Shown in pieces: positions 10,943 through 22,486 of a DNA stretch of 64,000 nucleotides. The translations under genes and the position numbers were made by a program. Position 1 is the first letter of the stretch; each line of letters opens with the position of its first letter. Source of the DNA: Cavenderia fasciculata (taxonomy: Eukaryota; Evosea; Eumycetozoa; Acytosteliales; Cavenderiaceae); the NCBI RefSeq assembly GCF_000203815.1, contig NW_004457735.1, forward strand, positions 806,001 to 870,000, given 5' to 3'. The notes beneath the pieces are model-generated. The model did not search any database. It was not told the DNA's origin and was given only the letters and a program-made list of their open reading frames with translations.

Positions 10943-13900
10943 TTAAGATTGACCATCACAAACCATTGATACATCACTCATTTCCTTGTCGTTAAAATTT
11001 TCGGTATTTTTCGTGTTGTTATTACTATTATTGTTATTATTATTGTGTTGGGTATTTTTGATGACTAGACTTATCCAAAATTGATCACCAAAATAGAAAC
11101 CGTCACCTGTACATAGACGCCAATATTCACCGACAATCAATTCGCTATAGGATGAAGGGATAATGGGGATGGCGATGGGAACCGACACTGTAAATGTTTG
11201 GCCGGCTGGTGCTGCTGGAACTGGGACGGATATCTTTTGGGCGAGCTTGGTGTTTCCACAAACACGCACCAATAGACAGTCCTTGGGGAGTTGCGAGCCA
11301 ACGTTGTGTAGTCGCCATGTCTTGATGAGTTGTTGTCCGGGTTCGGTCGCCAATCCAAATGGCAACGTGACATCGGCCACAAACTTTACATTAAATGTGC
11401 ATTTAAACTTTTTACGGTTGTATGGACAACCACGTTTTGGTGAGTTATTTACAAGTGAAAGAGAGGATGAGGATGAAGTGGAATGTTGTTGTTGAAGTTG
11501 TGTTTGTTGTTGTGGTAATTGTTGTTGTTGTTGAGAAGAGGTAAGATTGCATGATTTCATTGCTTTGGTAACTGCAATGATTCGGTGGAGTGGGTGGTGA
11601 ATATTGTTGGATTGGTCGATAGTGGATTGATTTGCCTTTGGACATTCGTGGATAGATTGTTGGGCACGACAAGAATCACAAAATGTGAATCCCGTGCACA
11701 CAGAGCAATAGTAGAATGTGCCAATAATAGGTGATTGTGTGCATACTGTACAGGTGGTGCCTCTGTGGACGGTTGGACCTTCAAACTTTAAATTCTTCAT
11801 CATACACTTTGATGAATCCATTTGCATCTTGTGTGTCGTTACGCCATTACTATTATTATTATTATTGTGATGATTATTATTGTTGTCTTGCATTTCACTT
11901 TGGTGTTGTTTAAATGTGTTGATTTGTTGTTGGTACTTTTCACCACCACAAACCATCGACTCGAGCTTGGACTGTAACTGCAAATGTGAATGAAGTTGTG
12001 CGAGGGGGACTTCAGCCGACACACGGTAGATACAGGCCTGTTGCTCAGCAATCTTGGCACGATCGACCAGTGGAGACTGGGCAGTTGGAGAGGGAGGTGG
12101 TGTGTTGGGTGGCACGGGCACATCCGACACTTGACATGTATCCGAGGCAAACTGAGACAACTGTGGGAAGATGTTGAGGATCCATGGCATTGTGACTCGG
12201 GCAGTTTGGATCATCTCACAGATTCGTCCCTTGATCTCACGCTTCTCACGGAAATCGTTGGTTAGACGCAACCCTTCGAAATTCTTTTTGATCTGCATGA
12301 TAAACTCCATCACCTCTTTGGACTGTGCGGGGTTAGCGTCGGCACTAGAAGTCAACTTTTGCATGAGTGGACACATTGCGTTTGGCAACTTTGGAATGGC
12401 TGGTTCTGATGATGCGACGACATCAACGACACTCTTGACCGAATCAGTTGACTTGTCAAGTGAAGGCGAATACGACGAGACGGACGAAGTCGACTCGTTG
12501 TCCTCGTCTGCCAAAAACTCAAATGATTGGTTTCTATTGATTTGAGTTTTATCTTGGTCTTTAATCGACTGGATCGTTGGAGATACTGGTGTGGTGGTAG
12601 CGGTAGTGTTTGGAGCCACTACAGTTTGTGAAGAAATGACAGTTGATGAAAGAGTTGGCTGTGTTGGTTGTGATGGAGACACCAATGAACCATAACCACC
12701 CAAATGATTATTATGTTGGTTTTGCTTTAAAAGTTCCTTCAACTTGACTCCCGAACTGATGGGTGAAGACATTAGATTGTTTGGCGAGTTTCTCTTTTGT
12801 GGAGTTGGAATATTGGTTGGTATTGACATTGATGGTGATGTTGCAATGGTTTGTTGTGGTTGTGACTTTGTTGTTGGTTGTTGATTTTGATTTTGTTGTT
12901 GTTGTTGAAGTGAAAGTGAAGAAAAAGTGGATGATAAACCAGACATTGATTTTTGTTGTTGTAAAAGAGGAGTATGTGAAATGGATGACCCTCTAAACAT
13001 TGGTGAAACATGTGTCAAACTATTATGGTGAACACCAAGATGATAACCACCACTATTATGATGATGGAAATGGTTCAAGTGACCATGATTGTTATGTTGT
13101 ATATGATGGCTATTATTATGATTATTATGATTGTTATTGTGATGATTATTGTTGTGAAGTGGTTGTAGATGAGAATCAAGCATTACAGACGATTGATCAT
13201 TACTATTGGATTTAAAAAAATTGGGTGCATCTTGGACGATGGTTGGTGCAGCCAGATTCGATTGCATCGAAACAAAACTGGATCCAACCTCTACCGCCGT
13301 TGAATGATGATGGTTATTGGTATGATGATGATTGTTGTAGCCTAAAAGTGCACCGGTTAATAAACTGGCTCCACCACCACCACCGCCGATATGTGAAGGT
13401 GTTGTTGTTGGTGCGATGGATATCGGTGTTGAATTATTATTATTATTAATATTACTAGTACTGGTTGAAGGAGTATTAGCAGTGGTGGTAGTGGTTATGT
13501 TAGTATTATTATTATTATTATTATTATGTATAGTAGGTATAGTATTATTATTATGATTATTATTATTATTATTATTGGTATCAGGACAATTGAATCCAAA
13601 GAATGAAAATAATGAATTCTTGCATGCTTGGTGTGGTGTAATCTCTGTGTAATAGAAAATAATAAGTTAATATATCAAAGAATAATAATAATCATTTCAT
13701 TCATTCATTCATTTATGTTTAACATACCTTTTACAACTAATCTAAGTTCTTCTTGATTCTTTCTATATGCTTTTTTGAGATGACAATCAGATGCTACGTT
13801 AAACATGTCACCTTCTTGATTCTCACATTTGATGTTTAGAACCGATTTGGAGTTTAATCCAAATGTCTCTTTGATGCAATTTGACAACTCTTTGTAACAA

Positions 13901-14259
13901 GTCGACTTTGGTACATTGAGAGTCTTGCATTCGGTTCCCATATTGATTTGCAATGTTGTTGTTTCTGGTAATATTTGTTGCTGTTGTTCATTTGTAGTAG
14001 TGCTGTTGCTGATGTTGCTTGACGACATGGTCGTCATTTGATGATTTACATTGCCATTTGCTGTATTACCTTGGAAAAATTGTCTACAATGGATAGATAG
14101 ATGAGGAAGAGTAGGAATAAAAGGGATCTTTCAATATCTCATGATGAAGGAACTTTTCACTGTGTTGTATAATGTATCGTCGTCACAGGTTCTTATTGAC
14201 CCGAGTCGACAGTGGTGTAATACATACCTAATTTTACATGCGTATGGATTGTCTCCCAT
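10943..14259 (-). CDS. PB1-ZZ-FW protein of NBR1 type (putative selective autophagy receptor)
   Basis: Three minus-strand exons: a short first exon from ATG 14259 (MGDNPYACKIR), a PB1 exon (about 14085-13729) and a long exon (about 13643-10943). The total is about 1,030 residues. PB1 (about 13731-13960) has the basic-side lysines and an acidic NQEGDMFNVASD loop. After a long His/Asn/Gln/Ser-rich region and a helical block near 12,130-12,390 comes a ZZ zinc finger (about 11640-11790, CTVC...CSVC...CDSC). An FW (four-tryptophan, Nbr1) domain follows (about 11050-11420, with KTWRLHNVGS and GEYWRL). PB1, ZZ and FW in that order define NBR1-type receptors, which link cargo to the autophagosome. 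I see no UBA domain: the protein ends in an Asn-rich stretch and a short acidic tail. No LIR motif could be picked with certainty. Confidence 0.87.
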
Positions 14260-16281
14260 TTTTTTTATCTTTCTCTCTCTCTTTAAGAGGAATATCTCCT
14301 CCTCTTTTTAATACAAAAGAAAGAGGAGATTGTAGTATTGTCTATATTGGTATTGGTAGTTAAGTTGTTGTTGTTTGCTCTTTCTTTTTACAAAGTAGTA
14401 TATTGTCTGTCGTCTGATACTGTTACTGTGTTGTTTTTGTTGTATTTTAATGATTCTACTCTTTTTATGTTTACAATAGCATTCTCAATAACTCTCTCCT
14501 TTTCTCTATATTATATTATATAATATACAATATTGAATATATCTTATTATTATTATTACTATCTTTCAATATATTATGACTTGTGTATGTTCAACTGTGA
14601 TTTATTATTCTACTATTACTATTTATTGAATTTTATTATTGTCTTGTTTGTTGTTGTTGTTGTTTTTGTAGTTGCTGCTGCTGTTGTATGTGTATGTTGA
14701 ATGTTGTATCTATTTAATTATTATTTATTATTATTTGATATTTGAGAGAGACAGTAGGAAAGGAAGAAGAGGAAGGAGAAAAAGTTTAATGTAAAAACTA
14801 TGTGTCATATAAAAACAAAAGTGCACCACCTAAAAATTTCGAGTTGGTGGATGATGACCAAAACATTTGTCACTTTTTATTTCATTCCGGCGGTCAGCTC
14901 TATGAAGACAGCTTGATTGCGCAACCACCTCACCATGCAAAGTTTCATTTACTTTCCTTTTTTTTTTTTTTGAAGACGAATCTATTACCATCATCTGTAG
15001 GGATCCTCTTCCACCAATTGATGATCTAGACTAGACCACCTCTATCTCTCGTCAGTCAAATCAAGAAACCCCCCAAACCCAACTCAACCAATATATTTTA
15101 TATTATTATTATTATTTTTTAAAAATAGATTTCCCAAACCTCAAACATGTCATTATTACATATACTATAATTTATTTTATTATCCTTGCTTGACCAACAA
15201 ATTGTTTGTTGTTGCTGCTCTGACATATTTTCGCAGAGTATGGATTTTCCGCCACCCAAATTGAGTATTGCGCGTTTTCGTCTCTTTGACACGAATCGAT
15301 TCCGAATCTTTTTCGAAAAAAAAAGTGAAAGGAAGATCTTCCAGCTCCTCCACAATACAATTGCAAAACGGAATAAATCCGTTGTAGTAGTGTTTCCTTT
15401 TCTCATCAAAGATGGCCGCCGACCTGACTATATCAGGACGAGTGACGATAGCAACACCATTATATTATAGAATGAACATGGAAAGGAAAGGAAGGGAAGC
15501 GCACTTCAGATGTGCATTCGATCGAATGCGAAAAGTGCAACTTTATCTCTCTCTCTCTCTATCTCTCTCTTTGTCTACTACTGTCCATGTAAATCCTTCG
15601 GCACATAACATTGTAATCTTGCAATATTGTACATACATACATCATACATACCCTTCTTCCTCTTATCTATTTATATTATTATAATTATAATTGTGTTAAT
15701 TGAGCAATGTACAACTTAAACATTAAGAGAGAGAGATAGAGGTGAAGAGAAGTCGAGAGAAATCTCGAAAAGTCGTTTCATGATAAAATAAGGAGAGGAT
15801 AGTTATTGATATAAACCTTAATGTTCTCTCCTCCTCCTTGCTACACATAACTAACTATCTAACTGATAGTACTATAGTAAATTATCTTAAAGGTTTTTGT
15901 TGCACGAGAATTGACTCATGTGATAGGAAAATTACATCTTTTCTGAGTGAATCAATGAAAGCAAGGTCGTTCATTCATTATGAGACAACGACTTTTGTGC
16001 CAAAAAACCATTATCAGAATTTGGCTTGACCCTTTTTTGTTTTTGTTTTTTTTTATGAAAAGTTTAAACTCCACACCCCCCAACAACAACAAAGAAAGAA
16101 AAGCAGGACAGCAGGTAGACAGAAGAAGAGTAAGAGTGCAAGAGAGAAAGAGAGAGAAGTAACAACAACAACAACAACAACAACAATAACAAAAGAGAAT
16201 AGAATAACATAGACTACTACTACTACTTGGACTGACCTGATTAAAGTAAGAGAGTGAAGAAGAAGAACTACATTAAATATC

Positions 16282-16282
<1 letters not shown>

Positions 16283-16314
<32 letters not shown>
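16283..16314. repeat. CAAT tetranucleotide microsatellite
   Basis: An uninterrupted run of CAAT units, about eight copies, followed within 120 bases by its complement-type GATT run at about 16,430-16,485. The two could pair as a hairpin in RNA or single-stranded DNA. Confidence 0.8.
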
Positions 16315-16429
16315 GTAAACATATATCAGATATATATATAAACAACAAGCCCACACTTACAAAGCAAAGAAGAGGAATGTGATTGATCATATGATAATGA
16401 AGAGTAAACAGAAAGAGAGAGAAAGATGG

Positions 16430-16486
16430 ATTGATTGATTGATTGATTGATTGGTGATCAGTGATTGATTGGTTGATTGATTGATC
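16430..16486. repeat. GATT tetranucleotide microsatellite
   Basis: GATT units, slightly interrupted in the second half. It is the inverted counterpart of the CAAT run upstream. Confidence 0.75.
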
Positions 16487-16664
16487 TCAAGATGGAAAAC
16501 AGTTTTGTGTGATACCAACCATCATCATCATCATAAACAACAACAATAATATAGTATTCTGTGATTATTAAATACTGACTTGTTATTCATCATTGTTATT
16601 TATTACAATTATCTAGTTATTATTTATTTTTAGATACTTTGTATTATATATAATTTGTAATAGC

Positions 16665-16667
16665 ATC

Positions 16668-16703
<36 letters not shown>
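16665..16703. repeat. CAA trinucleotide microsatellite
   Basis: About thirteen CAA units in noncoding DNA upstream of the RhoGAP-RasGEF start. The unit is the same as in poly-Gln tracts of dictyostelid coding DNA, but here no frame surrounds it. Confidence 0.85.
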
Positions 16704-16706
<3 letters not shown>

Positions 16707-17507
16707 AATAATATCCATCTTATTACGAGCAATTAGACAGACAGAAATTGATTGATCGATTGATTGATAGAGGATATATAATTTAAAACCCACCGATTAA
16801 TTTGTATTGTAAGTGTCAAAAGAGAGATAACAAAACAAAGCAAAGCAAGGCAAAGCAATCAATTGAGTATTTGATGACTGATACCTTTCTATTATATCAT
16901 ACTATACCATAGTTATATAGTGTTTTACCATATTTTGAAAAGACAGAGAATCATTACCTCCCCAACCCCACTCTTTTAAAGATCAATTCTACTCAAACTT
17001 TAGTGAGTATCTACCCATTCATTACACCCCAAACAACAATATTATTATTATATAGTACATACATACACACACATTTATATATTTATATACTCGCGATGAA
17101 TGAATGATGTATAAAAAAAGCAATAGCAATAGCAACAATAGGTGGGGATTTAAAAATAGATAGATTTTATTTGTTGCATTGTGGTTTGGACAAACAAAAT
17201 ATCTCCATTTTCTCCACAAAAAATATATAAGGAGAGCGAACGAGTAATAATAATAATATAATACTACTATTGAAGAGAAAAGAGAATTTACAATTGATAG
17301 AATGAATCATTCATTCATTCTATCTATCATATCATATCATATGAAATGAAAATGAACCATCCATTCCATTCCATTTATTATTTCTTTATTTATTTATTTA
17401 TTTATTTATTATCCATATATAATTATATTATTATTATAATTTTAATTTCATATATATATATGGATATTATAGTATTAACATATTTTCTATTTAATCCAAT
17501 AAAGATC

Positions 17508-20500
17508 ATGGCAGAGGTAACAGAGGGATTTTCCGCGTTATCTTTTTGGAAGAATGTAGAAAAGAAAAATATATCGACGAGCTTTAAGGAGTCGCCTGGA
17601 CGGTCGGCGCCCAAGAAGCTCAATTTCCCGCTTCTCAAACCACCCGCACCCGAAGACGAGGCATCGACATCGGTGCTTGTCAAGAGCGAGTGGGACGACC
17701 AAAACGTCACGGGCGCATTTGATTTCTGGAAGAAAAAGGCCATCGAGGTCAAAGAGGAGACGGAACGCTACAACACACGTCGCAGCTACAGAAACACTGT
17801 CGACTTGACCAACATCTTGGCCAAATCTTCGAGCGATCAGAATCTGTCCGAGAAGGGTGGTGACTCGCCCAAATCATTGGACAGTTTGTCCAGTGGTGGT
17901 GGTGGTAGTGGCAGCAGCAGCGGTAGCAGCTTGTCACCTCTGATCACAGTGTCACCCACGTCAAATATCAATATCAATGCGTCACCCGAGACGTCGCCTA
18001 TTGGCGATGCCGAGCAACGCACGGGTGCAGTGAGTGACCAACTGGTCGTCGACGACACCAACATGGTACGTAGTTTTAGACGGTCGAGATCGATCAGTTG
18101 TGAAGCTATCCCACAGGTGGCAACCAGCACTACTAGCACTAGCACTACTAGTACTGTTGTTCAACCAACCGCATCGACCGACAAACAAGAACAAGATGTT
18201 GAAGAGTCATCGTCATCGGATGAAGAGTCTGATCTCAGCAGCGAAGAGTCGTATGACGAGTCGAGTGACGATGAGATGGACAAGTTGCATGAACATGAGC
18301 CAGCCACACCACCCAATGCCGATAGTTCTTCGTCGCCAGTACTAACGTCTACGCCAGCCGACCATCACGACCATCTCTCGTCGATCCAATCGATTTCACA
18401 AGTCCAAGAGGAATCGACGTACAAGTTGGACGTGCAGTCTGCAGCTGTCAGCCATCCCCACCATGACACTGCCACCCCCAGTCAACCATCATCGACTGTC
18501 CACACAACTACGACCGCCACGACACCAATGAATATTCCCGATCAAGCCACCCAACAAAAGCAACAGACCTCATCATCATCAGCAGCCTATCTCACACCAC
18601 ACTCGGGTAGTGGAAACAACAGTCTGTCATCATCACCACTCTCATCGTCGCCACTTGGCAAGGATGGAAGACCTAAAAAGGATGCTGGCAAACGTTCAAT
18701 CGGTGCCACTCTAACGAGAACCATGACCAAAACCTTTGGCAAGGATGCCAATGGCAAACCAACCACATCGTCAGGATCAGGATCGTCACCCAACAGCAGT
18801 TTAAACAATGTACAACAGGTTTTACAACAACAACAACAACAACCATCCAACACACCCAAAAAGGAAAAGGTCAAGTTGGACAAACAAGAAAAAGAACGTC
18901 GTAAACAAGAAAAGAGAGAATTAAAGAAAAAGGAACGTGAACAAAAGAAACAATCAAAGAAAAAGAATTTAACAAAATCACTTTCTCTAACTGATATGTC
19001 AAAGAAAGCAATTACTGTTCCAGAATCTTCAAGTAAATAGAACAAATAGAAAAAGAAAAAAAAAGGATAATAATATTAATTAATTAATTTCTATATTTTA
19101 GGTGTATTTAAAGTAAGATTAACCAAATTGGTAGCAAATAATAATGGTAATTTACCACCATTTATTACTTCTGCTATTACATTCTTGAGTAATTCAGAGA
19201 ATGTAGATGTATCATATATATTTATGGATGCTCATAATGATCCAACCGTTAAATCTCTTAGAGTTAAAGCTGAAAAAGGTATGAAACAAATGAAAATGAA
19301 AATGGAAATATATACAAATATTAATATTTATTTACTTTTTAAAGAGGAAATTGATTTTTCAACTATACCAAATCCAAGAATTGTTGGAGGTTTATTAAGA
19401 ACATTTTTCGGAGATTTACCACAACCATTGTTCAACACCAAGTTTTATGATGACTTGATGGAGATTCAAGACATTACCAAACCAGAGGTCAAGTTGCACG
19501 ATCTTCGTTCACTTATCTGGACCCTTTCACATCTTCGTCGCAATTTGTTGTTGCTCTTGGTCACCTTTTTGATGCAAAAGTATGTCAACTCGTCGCCCAC
19601 CAAGCAGGCCACCGTTGGCATTTTGGCATCGACATTTGGCCCCGTGCTCTTTAGATCGGCCGACCCCAAGACTGCGTCGATCAACCAGATCCAGCGTGAA
19701 GAGACAATGCGTCTCATCCTCGAAAACAACGAGTTCCTCTTTGACCAGGTGGAAAAGAGCGATTTGGTCTATGCCAACCACGAGGGCAAGATGATTGTGG
19801 CCGAGGCATCTGTGGACTCTTTGGTCGACCGTGCCACCGACGTCTACTACCATTTTGCCGACAAGTACTTTATGTTGACGTTCTTTATGACACACCACTA
19901 CTTTATCCAGCCAAATGACCTCGCCGACAAATTGATCCAGTTGCACCGCGAGAGTAACCGCGCCGAAAGCAAAAAGAAATGGAAAAAGAACCGTGGAGGC
20001 AAGCGTGCCGAAAAGATCAACGAGGCGGTCAAGCTGTGGGTCGACTACTGCTATCGTGAGTTGCGCGAGGACAAGAAGCTAGCTCAAAAGATTTTAAAGG
20101 GGTTCCCACATTTAGAGGCTCAACTCAGCTCGCGTCTGACGCAGTCTAGATTCGCATTTTCCGATATTCTCAAGGTACCCAAGTTCCACACCCGTACACG
20201 TAGTGCGTCCGTGTCGGATTCGCTGTTGTTTAGCGGTGCCATGAGCAAGGATCCATCGCTTGTGGCTATGGAGATTGCCGAGCAGGCGACCGTCGCAGAC
20301 TATGACCTCTTTGTCAATGTGCGTTTGTCGGACTGGGTGCGTCTGTTGCAGGGGTCAGTTGACCCCACTCAATGCCCATACTTGGCCAATGCACTCAAAA
20401 AGTCGACTACTTGGTGTCAATGGGCCATGGGTGAGATCATGCAGGTCGAAGACAAAGGTCAACGTGTGCAAGTCATCTGTTTGCTCGTTGAGATTGCCGT

Positions 20501-21854
20501 CTACTGCCGCGAACTGTCCAACTACAACACATGCATCTCAATCTTGAACGCGTTTAATAACCACCACATCAAACGTCTCACTCAGACATGGGAGGCTGTG
20601 CCCGCCGAGACACGTGCCAAGATTACAAGGTTGTCGCAGGCTTTGGCCGTGTGGACTGCCAACACCACGAGCGCGAGTGGCGGTGCCACCCAATTTGCAC
20701 AGATTTGCGCACAAATCTCGTCTGCGTGTGTGCCACACTTTGGCACGTTGCGTGCTGTGCTCCAGAGCTTTGATCAGTCGATGCCAACAAAGTCATCCGA
20801 CGGACTACGTGTCAACGTCGACAAGTTGCGTCATGTCTTTAGTGCCGTCGTCGACTTGCAGCGTCTGCAACAACGTCAGTACACACTCAAGCCATCCAAG
20901 TTGTCGATCCATTTGCAAGACTTGCAAGCACCGACTATGGAGGAGTTGGCCGAGATGTCACTCGTATGTGAACCACCCACCACCACGAAAAAGTACACTG
21001 CACCCGTGGATGCGAGCGTTGCTGTGCCAGACTGGCGTGAGCAAATTGCCAAGTCGTACGCCAAGCCTGTCGCACAGACTGCCGTCGGCATTGATTTGCC
21101 ACGTCTCGCCTGTTTCTTTACTATTGGCGGACGTCCAACCGTCACTGGTGCCGGCAAGGTCGCCGACATCCAAGCCAACATTGCCGCTCTATCGCGTCTT
21201 GTCTTGGGTGACGCTGCTGCCGCCGAAGCCAACTTTGAGAGTAAAATGTCCGACACGCTACCTCTGACCACTCCACCCGACTCGGACATTAAGCGCGAGC
21301 TTGTCAAGTATCTCGATGAGACTGTCGGTGCCGACCACCCCATCGTCAGCCTACTCAAGTGCTGCAACCAAGCCATCATTGCACCCGCCGTCATCGAGCT
21401 CACTCTCAACATTGCCAAGGGTATCCAATTTATGGATGCTGCAGGTTCATGGAGAATTGAAATTAATAGTAATATTATTAAAAAGGAAAACAATTCATCA
21501 TCAGATGAAACCAACAACAATGAAAATAATAACGAAAATAGTAGTAATAGTAATAATGACCAAACAACAACATATATAGTTCGTCATATTAAGCGTCAAA
21601 AATCACGTTCGACAGAAGCAAAGGATCATTTTGAATTTGAATGGTCTCTTACCCTTACACTCGATTCATCCTGTAAAACCATCCAATCCTTTTCAATCAA
21701 TATCATTTCCATCAACTTCTACTCTGACACTAATCCGCAACTTAAAGAACAAATCACTCAAACCCTTACCCCTTATTTATTAACTACTGATTGTATTAAA
21801 GAAATTAGTCAAGCTGTCCCAGCTGCTGCACCACCTTCCTCCTCAGATGTTTAA
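17508..21854 (+). CDS. RhoGAP-RasGEFN-RasGEF protein, GflB-like
   Basis: ATG 17508 opens an exon of about 510 codons (Ser/Thr/Asp-rich, ending in a Lys-rich segment), which joins at 19035/19103 to the RhoGAP domain. A 66-base intron follows at 19279-19344. The rest runs to TAA 21854, for about 1,390 residues. RhoGAP lies at about 19,100-19,780, RasGEF-N at about 19,800-20,110 and the CDC25-type RasGEF at about 20,260-20,960 (VQVICLLVEIAVYCRELSNY is diagnostic). RasGEFs load GTP on Ras or Rap. In Dictyostelium the G-alpha-2-binding GflB is reported with RhoGAP plus RasGEF domains and acts at the leading edge in chemotaxis; this gene fits that type. The GAP arginine finger is Met (YIFMDAH for GIFRVSG) and the conserved GPN is GPV, so GAP activity is doubtful. 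The tail (21,440-21,800) resembles capping protein alpha. I chose MAEV as the start because upstream in-frame codons are low-complexity Ile/Tyr. Confidence 0.87.
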
Positions 21855-22486
21855 ACATCCATCCATCCATCGTCATCATCATTCATAATAATAATCATGT
21901 CGATCATCCCTCCTATCTATATATTAATAATATTAATTAAATAGAAGAGTATTATACTTACGTAATAATCGACCGACAAATCAAAACACAACATTTATTA
22001 TTAAAAAATAAAACCATTACCTATAATATTATTTATAAATGTGCAAAGTTCAAGGTTATATCATCTGCGACGACGGAGGGGAGTGGGATGGGATGTACAG
22101 ATAAGGTGATCGATTTCTTTGGGAAAATTTCATCAAAGACATGCCATCATAAAAGCCCTCATTTGATTGGTAGGCGAGCCCCAATCACTTGATATTTAGA
22201 TGAATCTACTAATGAATCCAGTGTGAATTGCGTAATAGTTAGCAAGATTTTTCAAAAGTAGATTCCAAGTTCAATGTAAAATAAGCATGTTCCGAAAAAG
22301 ATATATCGCTGGAATTCGGAGATATTTTTTAGGGATGAAAATACATAGGCCATCCCACTGCCAGTTCTCCGTCGGTGATGAGAAATCTTCTATTTTTCTT
22401 TTTTACATACCAGTAAAAAATATTAAGATTAAGATTATTATTATTGTACAGTATATATATTTATTATAGAACACATCGATACATAG
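21855..22486. other. intergenic spacer before the ComC-like array
   Basis: AT-rich, with a stretch of more balanced composition at 22,030-22,200. No gene is recognised. The last 60 bases before 22,487 form the promoter and leader of the first array gene. Confidence 0.5.

Larger units (their letters stand above)
14260..17507. other. 3.2 kb gene-free divergent spacer rich in simple repeats
   Basis: Lies between the divergent PB1-ZZ-FW gene and the RhoGAP-RasGEF gene. It contains TTG/ATT tracts near 14,530-14,720, CT repeats near 15,545-15,570, ACA triplets at about 16,160-16,190, and several CAAT/GATT and CAA arrays listed separately. A more complex stretch of about 250 bases at 15,180-15,440 has no convincing frame. 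The length and repeats suggest a large regulatory region or a long 5' untranslated region. No RNA gene was recognised. Confidence 0.55.

Noticed and set aside
15119-15470. Overlapping open frames on both strands in the large spacer
   Set aside because: None has recognisable content, splice context or typical codon use; they overlap each other. The stretch is treated as noncoding.
16160-16710. Repeat clusters as a possible CRISPR-like array
   Set aside because: They are pure tri- and tetranucleotide microsatellites with no spacers, in a eukaryotic genome.
17346-17507. Upstream start for the RhoGAP-RasGEF protein
   Set aside because: The added residues are low-complexity Tyr/Ile/Leu from ATTT-type repeats and would create a membrane-like segment out of keeping with a cytosolic GEF.
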